Below the pieces are notes generated by a model. The model saw only the letters and a list, made by a program, of their open reading frames with translations. It did no database searches and had not been told where the DNA came from. A stretch of 41,725 bases of DNA, from NCBI GenBank assembly GCA_009746045.1, contig RPFO01001633.1:1-41725 (forward strand), read 5' to 3'. Source of the DNA: Mesostigma viride (Eukaryota; Streptophyta; Mesostigmatophyceae; Mesostigmatales; Mesostigmataceae). Position numbers and translations under genes: made by a program. This document shows, in pieces, positions 8,071 through 16,383 of this stretch; the first letter of the stretch is position 1; each line of letters starts with the position of its first letter.

Positions 8071-10191
8071 TTAGCCGCAGAAAATCGACTTGGAGTTGAC
8101 GCCCAGACAGTGGGGGCGGGAGGCGGCGGCTTCCTTTTTCTTCCTGGGCGCGGCCTTCTTCTGGGCGGGGGCTTTCTTCTTCACGGTTTTGGCGCGGGCC
8201 TTGTGCGGGGCCGTACGACGGACGCGTTTTTGCGACGCGGTTGCGGATCCAGATCCATACTTTGTCTCCATGATTTGTTTATTTCTGTCAGCTCTAATTA
8301 ACTCCTCCGCGCCCCGTTTTCCATACCCTAATTTATCCGCCACAATCATGGCGGTTATAAGACCGCGAGCTGTATAAAATTTGTCAAACGCTTCCGCCCT
8401 GTTTTTTGCAGTACGAATATCGTTGACTAAGGCCCGTGCCAACTTTGTTTCATCCACTTTTTTAACTAACTGAGCGTCTTTCGGGTCTTGGTGAAATCGC
8501 CCATCATCCGTGTTTATTAACCACTTTGGTATTTTGTCATAATTCTTCCCGTTTTCGAGCATTTGATTGGTAAAGGCTGGGTCACCCGCTAAAAACTTCT
8601 GAAGTATACCGCGCGCGTTCGCCGTCGCACCGAGTTCTTCTGCACTCATCGCACCAGGGTCTTGCTTTTCCACATCGTTCGCTACTCTTAACCTTTCTCG
8701 GTACATGTCACTCGCCGTTTTATAACCTGTATTATCGCCTGCCGCTTTAAGACGGTCCATTTCTGCCAGTAGATATACCCTCTCTAGCTCGTTTTGATAC
8801 GGATGGTAGCCTCCGTGAATTTTTTGTACCGTTCTTTCTAACTCGTCTTCTTTAAACACACTCCCCCCTTTTGTTATTCTGTCTTTCACGAGAGCTTCAA
8901 ACCTTCGGCGTTCTGCTCTTGACATCGGAACGATTGTTTTGCCCATCGGGCTGATAGTTTTTTCACTTTCTATATACTCCCGCATCTTGTCCATTAATTT
9001 ATTTTTTTGGTCGTCTGGTATACCTGATGTGGTAAGATACCTCTCAAACTTATCTTCGAGCAATTCTGGCGTCATTTCACGCATCGAAAGCTCGTCGTAT
9101 ATATACCCTAAAGCTGTTTCCACTTCCGGTGCTTTCGCCTCGCCGACTATGGACTTAACAACTTCAGTGGTAATCTTCTTCTCTTCGTCCAATACCACAG
9201 GAGGTGCCGTTGGGCCAGCGCCACTTGGTTCGTCGTTAACCAATCCGCCCCACAAGTACCCCGGGCCGAACACCTTGTCCCCCCTCAACGCGTTCCCGTC
9301 CTTCGAAGAACCAGGCACGCCAGGCGAAGGGTCCTCGGTCTTTCCCACCTTCGTGTACGGGTTCAAGGCCCCCGCGATGCTTTCCGCGCGCATCCGGTGC
9401 GCGTTGTTGACCGCGGACTGCACCACCTGACAACACGCCGCCTGGTGTGCGGTGCGCGCCTGGCCGCCGTAATGCGTCCACGGGTTCTGGTTCGGAGGCG
9501 CGTTGAAATACACAGCCGCGTTCCCCCCGCCGCCGGCGTTCCCGCGTCGAATCGGGCCGCGAGGGTACACGTTGTTCACGAACATCGGCATGCCTCCCCT
9601 CCCCCCGCCCCCCCGCCCGCCCTGCATGTCGTAAGGCCCGTCTCCCGCCTCGTTGGCGAACGCCCGGCCGGCCCGCATTCCGAGATCGCGGAAATCCTCG
9701 TTGCCGAACTTCTTGTGAAAGTCGACCGTGTTCTGCAACATGGCGACCCTCTGCGTGGTGTTCGTGGCCCGCGAAATGATCTCGCAAAGGTACTCTTTCG
9801 GGATGCGGAAAAGCACGTCCTTGGACGTCTTCGTCAACATGAACGCGATATGGACGAGACGTTCGTGCGCGTCCGGGCTGCCTTGCAGTGCCTGCTTGCA
9901 CATGTTCATGAGAAGGCGGCCGACGACTTCGTCGCCGACGAGAATGCAAAGGGTCGGCGTCGGCGTCTTTTTGATGAACGCGGCCGGGAGTTCCTTGTAC
10001 AGAGTGACCACGAGCCGCTCGATTTGCTCTCTCGTGAGCGTTTTCCCGATTCCGCTCGCGCACGCCCCGACGCTGCCTCGGACCCATCCGAGCGCTTTCT
10101 TTCCGACGTTCGCGGTGCCGGACAGCATTTTGTAGAGTATGTTTCCCGGAAGTCTTTCCTCCGGCGGGTACGGCCAGTACGGATCCATCAT
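8071..10191 (-). CDS. 706-aa mosaic protein with a histone-like C-terminal tail
   Basis: The start is the tandem ATG at 10191/10188. Residues 1-190 are helical and compact, then a Gly-rich hinge (GGRGGGGRGG) and an Asn/Pro-rich region up to about 320. Residues about 325-640 are charged and helical. The last 60 residues are Lys/Ala/Pro-rich, resembling an H1-like DNA-binding tail. Codon use changes sharply: the first and last parts are GC-rich, while 8270-9230 (the central charged region) is A/T-rich. A virion core or DNA-associated structural role is inferred. I do not recognise a family; the single frame is intact. Confidence 0.7.
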   Translation of the reverse strand: MMDPYWPYPPEERLPGNILYKMLSGTANVGKKALGWVRGSVGACASGIGKTLTREQIERLVVTLYKELPAAFIKKTPTPTLCILVGDEVVGRLLMNMCKQALQGSPDAHERLVHIAFMLTKTSKDVLFRIPKEYLCEIISRATNTTQRVAMLQNTVDFHKKFGNEDFRDLGMRAGRAFANEAGDGPYDMQGGRGGGGRGGMPMFVNNVYPRGPIRRGNAGGGGNAAVYFNAPPNQNPWTHYGGQARTAHQAACCQVVQSAVNNAHRMRAESIAGALNPYTKVGKTEDPSPGVPGSSKDGNALRGDKVFGPGYLWGGLVNDEPSGAGPTAPPVVLDEEKKITTEVVKSIVGEAKAPEVETALGYIYDELSMREMTPELLEDKFERYLTTSGIPDDQKNKLMDKMREYIESEKTISPMGKTIVPMSRAERRRFEALVKDRITKGGSVFKEDELERTVQKIHGGYHPYQNELERVYLLAEMDRLKAAGDNTGYKTASDMYRERLRVANDVEKQDPGAMSAEELGATANARGILQKFLAGDPAFTNQMLENGKNYDKIPKWLINTDDGRFHQDPKDAQLVKKVDETKLARALVNDIRTAKNRAEAFDKFYTARGLITAMIVADKLGYGKRGAEELIRADRNKQIMETKYGSGSATASQKRVRRTAPHKARAKTVKKKAPAQKKAAPRKKKEAAASRPHCLGVNSKSIFCG

Positions 10192-10226
10192 ATAATGGAT
10201 ACGACACTTTTTTTTGCCGCCGCGCG

Positions 10227-10784
10227 TCAGTTTCCTCCTAGCCAGCCCGGGCCGTGCGCGGATCTGAAATTCGGATACACTACCGTACTCGGTACGGCTC
10301 CGTCGTACTCGGCCGGAATATACGCCGGGAGGGACATATCTACGTCGCCAGGTGTCAGACGCTCTCCCGGCACACGGGCGTACGGACGCTCACCTGGAAT
10401 CCTCGGATCTTGCGTACGGCCCTCGAATTCGGCAGATCCTTCGTACGGCCTCGAGATCTCGGTTGCCGAATTCTGTGGACGGACGCCTGACATCGTATCG
10501 GCCCCGCATCTTGATTTGAGATCTTCGATCAGCGAGATCAGCGCTTCGAGATCTTCTTTGCGCAGGACCACCATTCCGTACTCCTTCGCAGCGGACTCCG
10601 ATACCGGTTGAAACGGTCTCGGAACCGGACGTACCCTTTCGAAATTCGTGTCGATCGCGCTCGCGAATCCCGGAACGGCATATTTGGAGAATTCCTTGTC
10701 ATATTCGAATCTCCGTACGCCGTTTTCGCCGCCCTCCGTGTACCGAAGATACCTGCCTAGACTCATCGTACAAGTACATGACAT
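10227..10784 (-). CDS. Unknown 185-aa protein, Pro/Arg-rich C-terminus
   Basis: The start is ATG 10784 or, in better position, 10766 (MSLGRYLRY). A short helical segment at about 87-100 (LRKEDLEALISLIEDLKSR) precedes a disordered tail rich in Pro, Arg and Gly with repeated GER and PG motifs. The DNA is full of short palindromes (GTAC, GAATTC, AGATCT). The tail looks low-complexity. No family is recognised. Confidence 0.6.
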   Translation of the reverse strand: MSCTCTMSLGRYLRYTEGGENGVRRFEYDKEFSKYAVPGFASAIDTNFERVRPVPRPFQPVSESAAKEYGMVVLRKEDLEALISLIEDLKSRCGADTMSGVRPQNSATEISRPYEGSAEFEGRTQDPRIPGERPYARVPGERLTPGDVDMSLPAYIPAEYDGAVPSTVVYPNFRSAHGPGWLGGN

Positions 10785-11073
10785 TAATTTCGTACGGCAT
10801 TACGACACGTGACGAATCAAAACCGAATCCGGCCCGTGTCCGTGGACAAACCAAGGACCTTCCACCTCAGCGCCGACGAAAAAACGTGTGGTTGCGAGAC
10901 CGTTCGTCCCACGGCCGTACCGACTTTTCGGAGTCCTTAGGGTCGAGCGGGTGCCCGGCACGCGCCGTAACGGCCGGAACTTTGCGTGGTCGTGGTTCGT
11001 CTCCCAAAAAGTATATAAACGAAGGCCCTCCCCTCCCCGAGGTCTCTTCTCACGACGCCTCCACAACGAAACC
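10785..11073 (+). promoter_or_regulatory. Divergent intergenic region with TATA box of the SET gene
   Basis: This 289-bp gap lies between the starts of two divergent genes. It holds a strong TATATAAA at 11012-11019, 55-62 nt before the SET-gene ATG at 11074, followed by a C/T-rich leader. Open frames cross it on both strands but none looks like a conserved protein. Confidence 0.65.
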
Positions 11074-12219
11074 ATGGCGGAATTTTCCGCATACAAACGA
11101 CAACCCGCACGGTATTTCGGCAAAGCGCCTCCCGTTTATCCACGCCCGCCGGCCTTCTTCGTGCCTGACAACGTCAATGTCGCCGAGCTGCGAGCGAACC
11201 ACGCCAACGCACTGCCGCTGTCCTACGAAAGCTCCTTCGAAGAGCGGCTCCTCGCCATCCAGGTGTACAACTTCTTGTGCTCCATACGAGGCGCCCCCGG
11301 TGTCCCCGAGTCCCAAGCCGAGACGCCTATGGACGCCCCTTCTCGCGTCGTGCACGAAGAAGAAGCCAACGGCAACGTCCTCGTGAAGGCGGTCCTCCGC
11401 AACGGCGCCACGGTTCCGTGGCTGCGAGTCGCAGAGAGCAAGCTGCTCGCCGGCATGGGGTACAGCGGGGCGGGGCTGTACGCGGACCGGTTCATCGCCA
11501 GGGGGCAGGCGTTTGCGACATACGTGGGTCGCACCATTGGGCCGCAGGGCGACGACGCTGAGTGGGAGGCGTTTGAGCGCATGTCGTTCTCCAACGAGGA
11601 GTTCCAGCAATGCTGCAACAGTGCGATGGACATCATGGCGATCGAGTCACCAGAAATCCTTTACACGTGGGTTCGCAACACATTGTTGGAGTGCCTCGAT
11701 CACGCCGACATGCTCATCGATTTGAACGGCGTGCAGGTGGACGGGGGGCAACCGCCTGCTATCGAGACTCAAGGGATGAAGTACCCGGCCTTCTACGCGC
11801 ACATGGCCAACGACCCCCACGGCAGCAAGGAGGAGCCCAACTGCGTGTTCCTTGGCGACGGGCTGCGTGCCATCCGGCACATCTACCCAGGCGAGGAGAT
11901 CGTGTGGGACTACGGGGAGTCCTACCACATCGACATGGACGCCAAGTTACGCCGCAGCGTGGCCGAGCAGGTGCAGACCAAGGCGAAGATGATCCAGAAG
12001 GCCAAGGGGCTTCTCAAGTTCCTCAAGGCCCACAACACGCGGGCGACCACGGGCTCGTGGCCTGAGTGGTGGGTGGGCAGGCCCTCGGTCCAGCCCACGA
12101 GGGTGCAGCCTTCTCGCACCGCCCGGACTTCCTCGCAGGCGCGGCTGCGGTTCTACCACCTCACGGAGGTGGACTTTGCCATGATCCGGAAGATTGGGAT
12201 CGACTATGACGCTCTCTAG
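11074..12219 (+). CDS. SET-domain protein (putative lysine methyltransferase)
   Basis: I start it at ATG 11074 (ACCATGG context, TATA box 55 nt upstream) rather than at the upstream GUG/ATG codons in the leader. The 381-aa protein has the SET order: GYSGAGLYADRFIARGQ (I-SET entry, about 129-145), AHMANDPHGSKEEPNCVF (the NHS/RFINHS-equivalent, about 243-260) and IYPGEEIVWDYGESY (ELxxDYG-equivalent, about 270-284). The tail is basic and Ser/Thr-rich. Virus SET proteins methylate histone or viral lysines; the target here is unknown. No pre-SET zinc cluster or post-SET Cys is visible. GC-rich codon use is like its neighbours. Confidence 0.8.
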   Translation: MAEFSAYKRQPARYFGKAPPVYPRPPAFFVPDNVNVAELRANHANALPLSYESSFEERLLAIQVYNFLCSIRGAPGVPESQAETPMDAPSRVVHEEEANGNVLVKAVLRNGATVPWLRVAESKLLAGMGYSGAGLYADRFIARGQAFATYVGRTIGPQGDDAEWEAFERMSFSNEEFQQCCNSAMDIMAIESPEILYTWVRNTLLECLDHADMLIDLNGVQVDGGQPPAIETQGMKYPAFYAHMANDPHGSKEEPNCVFLGDGLRAIRHIYPGEEIVWDYGESYHIDMDAKLRRSVAEQVQTKAKMIQKAKGLLKFLKAHNTRATTGSWPEWWVGRPSVQPTRVQPSRTARTSSQARLRFYHLTEVDFAMIRKIGIDYDAL

Positions 12220-12223
12220 AGTT

Positions 12224-12382
12224 CTAGTTCTGTCTACTTTTGTAGGACTTGGCGGCCAGACGCAGGACGTCTCCGTACTTCATCCCCTTATGACTGGCCT
12301 TCACGTGGTAGACGTGACGCAGCCACGGGTTCTTGTTGACGGCGGCCGCGCCTTTCGCTCGTCCGACTCTCTTGCGTGCCAT
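12224..12382 (-). CDS. Tiny basic protein (52 aa) of the NPW type
   Basis: This ORF starts at ATG 12382 and ends at TAG 12224, just past the convergent SET gene. The protein is Lys/Arg-rich with NKNPWLRHVYHVKAS and a C-terminal YGDVLRLAAKSYK. This pattern (KNPW...; then K-x-x-L-x-x-A-x-x-x-Y-K) is shared with very small basic proteins of other NCLDVs. A DNA-condensing or virion-core role is inferred from charge. Confidence 0.6.
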   Translation of the reverse strand: MARKRVGRAKGAAAVNKNPWLRHVYHVKASHKGMKYGDVLRLAAKSYKSRQN

Positions 12383-12398
12383 TAGAATGTGTGTATAT

Positions 12399-12412
12399 TC
12401 ATTAATAAAGAT
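12399..12412. terminator. A/T-rich 3' signal with AATAAA
   Basis: ATTCATTAATAAAG lies between the tiny basic gene's start and the end of the VLTF2-like gene. It gives an AATAAA on the plus strand, for the SET transcript, which would then run antisense through the tiny gene. Confidence 0.4.
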
Positions 12413-12413
12413 A

Positions 12414-13183
12414 TTATTTTTTCACGTCTCCAATTGCAACCGTAGGAACTCGCGACTTGGTGCGTTTGATGCCTAAGAACTTGTCTAGACTGTTCTTCGG
12501 GTCGGCCGTGGCCCTGCTCCTCTTCAGAGCGAGTTTGGGGGGGTCGGACTCCCTCCTCTTCGGGTCTACCTCGCGGACCGTCGGCTCGCGGACGATGGCG
12601 CTCCTCTTCATGGACCGGTCCTTCTCGTTGATGGCGTAGACGCAGTGGACTTGCTGAATCACCTCCATCGAGAACGGCGGGTCTAGCAATCGGTGCAGCT
12701 CCACGGGGTCCGGGTTCCTAAACTCTTCTATGGTCATGTCCCCTCCGAACATCTTCAGAAAGGTCCTCGGGGGCGCCGCCCGTATACCGGGGAACGACGC
12801 CCCAGACACCTTGGGATTCGCTTTCCATAACTTGAACGTCATATGGAACAACCACGTGTTACGAACCTCTTTCAGGGAACACGAAGACTCTAGATTGTAC
12901 GCCTTGGCACACGCGAAACTGCAGAACACACCCTTCACGAGGAAGCCCTTGCCCTCCTTGTACTTGACCGGTAGGGGGCGGGAACGTTGGAGAACGGGTG
13001 GCAGCAGTGCCAGCAACAGACGTCCGTCTTTTCTGGCCACGTGGAGTGCCCGGATTTGTCGAGCAAGGACAGGAGAGGCGCGGCACGCAGCACGCGGTAG
13101 GGCATCGTATAGGACACGTGGCGGTCCTGGACATCGTTGACCTCGTCGAAGGAGAACCCCGGTCCGGCTTCGTCGTCCGCCAT
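12414..13183 (-). pseudogene. VLTF2-like late transcription factor, split by a one-base frameshift
   Basis: Frame 1 starts at ATG 13183 (MADDEAG) and includes the zinc motif CCWHCCHPF; it fails just after. Frame 2 continues from there to 12414 with FCSFACAKAYN and later PPRTFLKMFGG...EEFR. Both halves belong to the VLTF2 (A1L-type) family of NCLDVs, whose FCS-type zinc finger spans exactly this join. One missing base in the five-G run (plus strand) at 12974-12978 explains the split. As sequenced the zinc finger is broken. VLTF2 drives late viral transcription, so loss would be severe for a replicating virus. The cause could be a sequencing error or decay. The Ser/Arg/Lys tail is unremarkable. 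Confidence 0.78.
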
Positions 13184-13199
13184 GCGCACGTCTCGGTCC

Positions 13200-14051
13200 T
13201 CAGTCGATCACTTTCTTGTCCGCGTTCGTGTACTCCACCGCGTCCCCGTCCCCGAATATGAGTCGCAGCGACCTCTTGGGCTCGGGAGAGCTATCCGACA
13301 CGTACTCGAGGCAGTCCTCCCCGTCCTCGGAGACCGCCAGGCGAGGGTGGACCACGCCACACGTCGGCCTCTTCCCTATCAGACGCAGGGCTTGACGGTT
13401 CTGATGCTTGATCTCGAGGTACCTGATCACGCACCAGGCGTACTGGGACACCCCGGCGAACTCGTAGAAGTCCTTGTCGGGACCTTGACACGCCACCACG
13501 TCCGTGGTCACGTCCGTCTCGCGCCCCTCGTCGTCCGTAAGGATTGCGGATAACACCACCGAAGAAAGCGCGCCTCGCTGGAACGCAAGTCGCGGAAGGG
13601 GGTCTTCGTCTCCCACCCTCGTAAGCCACAGGGGGGGAAAGGTCACGGGGCCGTCGAGAGAGTACGTCACCGCGTAGTGCGCCTTTCCCACGGAAAACTC
13701 CACCGCGAGACTGACCTTGTGCTCGGCTATGTCGTCGGCGAGCAGCTCGCAATCGCACGCGCGAAGGACGTCGCGAGGGGGAAGCTCCGTCATGACGCCC
13801 CCGTGGTCGTTTAAATACCCGGCTAGTTCGCGTCCCACGTGGAACCAGTCGTTGCGGTCGGACACGTAGGCTCTCTGTACGGTAACGCGTTCGTCATCAC
13901 AGGGGACCGATTGGAAGGGGTTCGAGCGGACGATCCAGTTGTACAGCCTCGTGACCAGCGTCAGCAGAGGCAGGAAGAAGGAGAGCAACGCCGCCACTCC
14001 GCTGTGGTCTCGCGTCGTCTTCATGGCCGGGCTACTTACGCACGAGAACAT
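13200..14051 (-). CDS. Unknown protein with an N-terminal membrane anchor
   Basis: The 283-aa protein starts at ATG 14051 (14024 is possible). Residues 18-40 form one hydrophobic helix (VAALLSFFLPLLTLVTRLY). The rest is soluble-looking, acidic, with beta character and a Cys pair in ACDCE. It overlaps the end of the next gene upstream by 20 bp and stops 17 bp before the VLTF2-like start. A type II membrane protein facing the virion interior or exterior is inferred. Confidence 0.66.
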   Translation of the reverse strand: MFSCVSSPAMKTTRDHSGVAALLSFFLPLLTLVTRLYNWIVRSNPFQSVPCDDERVTVQRAYVSDRNDWFHVGRELAGYLNDHGGVMTELPPRDVLRACDCELLADDIAEHKVSLAVEFSVGKAHYAVTYSLDGPVTFPPLWLTRVGDEDPLPRLAFQRGALSSVVLSAILTDDEGRETDVTTDVVACQGPDKDFYEFAGVSQYAWCVIRYLEIKHQNRQALRLIGKRPTCGVVHPRLAVSEDGEDCLEYVSDSSPEPKRSLRLIFGDGDAVEYTNADKKVID

Positions 14052-14367
14052 CTTTTAGCCCCGGGTGACGCACCGAGGAGGGATCCGTGCGGTACGTGGT
14101 GCGGACGTACCTCTTCACGCTATCGTCTCGGTCGTCCGCCTGCCTCTTCTCCTCTCTCTCCTTGGAAGGCGCTGGCCCCACGGGGGCTTTCTTCTCCTCC
14201 TCGAACCCCGTATCTTCGTACTCCTCTTCCTCATCGTCCGAGCTGCCCACGTGGCGAACGACGGTCGATGGGGCGAGCGATTTGGACGTCTTCACGTTCT
14301 TGCTGCCGTGTTGGGAGTTGACCAGGTCCTCGAACCAATCGTATCCTCCCTTCTTGCCGGACGACAT
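14032..14367 (-). CDS. Small acidic/charged protein
   Basis: The 111-aa product starts at ATG 14367 (MSSGKKGGYDW). It has a Glu/Asp run (SSDDEEEEYEDTGFEEEKK) in the middle and a basic tail, and looks mostly disordered. It overlaps the following gene by 20 bp. No family is recognised. Confidence 0.6.
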   Translation of the reverse strand: MSSGKKGGYDWFEDLVNSQHGSKNVKTSKSLAPSTVVRHVGSSDDEEEEYEDTGFEEEKKAPVGPAPSKEREEKRQADDRDDSVKRYVRTTYRTDPSSVRHPGLKDVLVRK

Positions 14368-14473
14368 GGGCGGGATCTGTACACACTACTTCTACCGGCG
14401 AAAAATTACTCCCCCTGGGCGCGCTCCGACTCCCACTCGACACGAAAGGGCGCCGTTCCGTCCACGGCGGCGT

Positions 14474-15121
14474 TCAGACGGCCCAGGTACCCTGCTGGGG
14501 CGGGTCGGTTGTCGTACACAGGTGGGCCGACAGGCCCAGCCATCGCGCGCGGTCCCGGGGGAACACGAGCGCGTTGCCGAAGTGGGCGAAGGTCAGCGGG
14601 TTCGGGAAGTGCGGGACGGGGTCGTCCTCGTCCTCGACCCTCCAGTACTTGAACTTCCTCTCGCGGCTCGCTCCGGCGGGGTCCGTGACGCGGGGCTGTC
14701 CGAAGGTCACGACGGTGACTCGCTCGTCCTGTCCCTTCATGAGTGCGGCGGCGCAGACGGCGACCGCCCCGCCCATCGAGTGGCCGGTCAAGTGAAGGTC
14801 GTACCCGTCCAGGAGCTGCGGGCGGACGATTTCGAGCATGCGGTCGGCGGCCGCGGCGTACCCTGCGTGGAGCCTGCACGCGGCTCGCGGGTGGTACTCG
14901 AGCGACCAGTCGAAGTTGCGGCGGTAGTTGTCGAAGGAGGTGGGGTCGGACCCTCGGATGACGACCACTTGTTTCTTTTTGCTGGGGATGGTGACGAGCG
15001 CGCCCCGGCCCCCGTGTTCCCAGTCGAGCATGTGCCAGGATTCGGGGCGCACGCCCGGGATGTAGACGGCCATGGACATGAAGGCGTAGTCGCGCATGAG
15101 TTTCAGGAGAGCCGAGTCCAT
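14474..15121 (-). CDS. Class 3 lipase-like alpha/beta hydrolase
   Basis: The 215-aa protein starts at ATG 15121, as the longer frame would run into the divergent gene's start. The nucleophile elbow is GHSMGG (Ser115). A likely Asp lies in EDEDDPVPHFP (about 167) and His200 (LSAHLC) completes a triad, the layout of lipase_3 enzymes. It has no clear signal peptide. The expected reaction is hydrolysis of acyl glycerides or phospholipids; a role in membrane breach or lipid remodelling is inference. A related helical lid at 60-90 carries FDNYRRNFDW. Confidence 0.82.
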   Translation of the reverse strand: MDSALLKLMRDYAFMSMAVYIPGVRPESWHMLDWEHGGRGALVTIPSKKKQVVVIRGSDPTSFDNYRRNFDWSLEYHPRAACRLHAGYAAAADRMLEIVRPQLLDGYDLHLTGHSMGGAVAVCAAALMKGQDERVTVVTFGQPRVTDPAGASRERKFKYWRVEDEDDPVPHFPNPLTFAHFGNALVFPRDRARWLGLSAHLCTTTDPPQQGTWAV

Positions 15122-15163
15122 TCCCCTTCCATCGGTCCGATTTTTTTTTTCGCGGGATAAACT

Positions 15164-15169
15164 GTATAC
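15164..15169 (+). promoter_or_regulatory. Proximal TATA core upstream of the 15180 gene
   Basis: GTATAC lies 11-16 nt before the ATG at 15180. It is a clear example of the late-like proximal promoter class in this window. Confidence 0.5.
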
Positions 15170-15179
15170 TACTACTATC

Positions 15180-15533
15180 ATGTCGTACGCCGCCGACGCC
15201 ATTGCGTCCCTTCAGAGGTTTGCTACCCCAAATGACTTTCTCAGTGACCTGACGTTTGCCTTCCGTACCAACCTGGCCACTTGCATTATGGTGGCCTCGT
15301 TCCCCATGGTCGCCTCTATGATAAAGTCGCGTGCCAAATCCGTTGACCGCGAGTATCGTATTAAGCAGCTGAAGTTTAGCAGCATTCCCGCCTTTCTTGC
15401 TATTGTTTTGGCGTTTTTTGACACGTGGATGAAGACCGGGGTGTTGTTTTCGAAGAGCTTCATGGCGTATCTCAACGTACTCATTATCGCGGCCGTGATG
15501 TACGCCGCGTGGGTGGTGGCCATAACGGTGTAA
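15180..15533 (+). CDS. Small three-TM membrane protein
   Basis: The 117-aa product starts at ATG 15180 (MSYAADAIASL); an upstream extension has no support. Membrane helices fall at about 33-50, 69-85 and 98-116, with a basic loop (KSRAKSVDREYRIKQLK) between the first two. It is the first of three same-strand membrane protein genes. Virion membrane or assembly role inferred. Confidence 0.7.
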   Translation: MSYAADAIASLQRFATPNDFLSDLTFAFRTNLATCIMVASFPMVASMIKSRAKSVDREYRIKQLKFSSIPAFLAIVLAFFDTWMKTGVLFSKSFMAYLNVLIIAAVMYAAWVVAITV

Positions 15534-15560
15534 AAAAGACTCGCGCATACTGTATGAATC

Positions 15561-15815
15561 ATGACCTACTTTGGCAACTTCCGCAACGACCTGTTCCGGT
15601 TCATGAACTTTGTCAAGGTGGCGATCTTCGGCCTGAGCGTGGGGATCATCTACATGCTGAGTCGCCGGGCGAACGAGGGGTCGCAACCGTCCGTGAAGGA
15701 CGCGTTCTTCTTCGCGGGGTTCGGGAGGCCCGCGGAGGATAAGAAGGATATGGTGGTGACGCCCGCGATGCAGTGGACGGCCGTGGCCACCGTGATCCTG
15801 ATGTCCGTATTCTAA
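15561..15815 (+). CDS. Small two-TM membrane protein
   Basis: The 84-aa product starts at ATG 15561, 27 bp after its upstream neighbour, with a CTGTATGAATC leader. Helices lie at about 14-34 and 68-84, joined by a charged loop (KDAFFFAGFGRPAEDKKD). No family is recognised. Confidence 0.66.
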   Translation: MTYFGNFRNDLFRFMNFVKVAIFGLSVGIIYMLSRRANEGSQPSVKDAFFFAGFGRPAEDKKDMVVTPAMQWTAVATVILMSVF

Positions 15816-15839
15816 TCTACGCGAGTAGATATAGCCGGG

Positions 15840-16235
15840 ATGGCCAACAGAGTGACTCCTTACGTATTTACGGGTGCGGGAGAAATAGTGGATGGTGCCA
15901 ACCCACTGCGGCAACAAGCCTCGGACGCAGTCAACGCCGCGGCACAAGCTGGGTTTATTGCAGGTGACCGAGGGTGGGGGTCCAGGATCGTGGCGTTGCT
16001 GTACAAGCCCGTCCTTTTCACGAAGGTGGCCATCGTCCTCGTGGCGTTCTCCATCCTCTTCATCATCAAGCCCAAGAGCTACAGATTCTTGGACGTCGTC
16101 CACACACTGATATACGGCAGGCCCAACTCCATCACAAAGCCGGGCAGCGACGAGGTGTTGGTCCAGCGGGAGGCGACGAAGGCGATGAGGATCATCTCGG
16201 CGAGCACGCTGCTCATCGTCGCCATCATAGGATGA
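15840..16235 (+). CDS. Two-TM membrane protein
   Basis: The 131-aa product starts at ATG 15840, with GATATA 7-12 nt upstream. The N-terminal 55 residues are soluble (Ala/Gly-rich), then a helix at about 60-80 (VAIVLVAFSILFII), a basic loop and a last helix at the C-terminus. It closes the membrane cluster and is the last gene before the repeat region. Confidence 0.66.
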   Translation: MANRVTPYVFTGAGEIVDGANPLRQQASDAVNAAAQAGFIAGDRGWGSRIVALLYKPVLFTKVAIVLVAFSILFIIKPKSYRFLDVVHTLIYGRPNSITKPGSDEVLVQREATKAMRIISASTLLIVAIIG

Positions 16236-16383
16236 GGTACGGGTCACGACAGTCCGTACCACCACCACGTACGGAAATCGGAGACCTCTGTAGTACCAGT
16301 AGTAGCGTCGTATCTGTATTGGGTTTGGCGGTACGGGATCCTCGAAGCCGTACGTACGGGTGAGGTCCCGCACTAGTATTCTG
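16236..16383 (+). repeat. Left part of repeat A1, interrupted by the LTR element
   Basis: No gene is seen. A motif (CGTACGGGTGAGGTCCCGCA) and CTAGTATTCT end the block at 16353-16382. A diverged copy lies at 19387-19416. The 5' part (GTACGGGTC...) matches 19268 onwards, so this is the left part of a tandem unit of about 261 bp. Confidence 0.6.
16379..16383 (+). repeat. 5-bp target-site duplication, left copy
   Basis: TTCTG directly precedes the first LTR base; the same five bases follow the second LTR at 19149-19153. Confidence 0.85.

Noticed and set aside
10240-10780. Cluster of six-base palindromes (GAATTC, AGATCT, CTCGAG) as a regulatory array
   Set aside because: They fall in a plausible coding frame and have no regular spacing.
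10800-11123. 107-aa minus ORF across the SET promoter
   Set aside because: It overlaps a clear TATA box and the SET start and shows no conserved motif.
14406-16373. 655-aa minus-strand ORF across the lipase and membrane cluster
   Set aside because: Arg-rich low-complexity shadow; it crosses several convincing genes on both strands.
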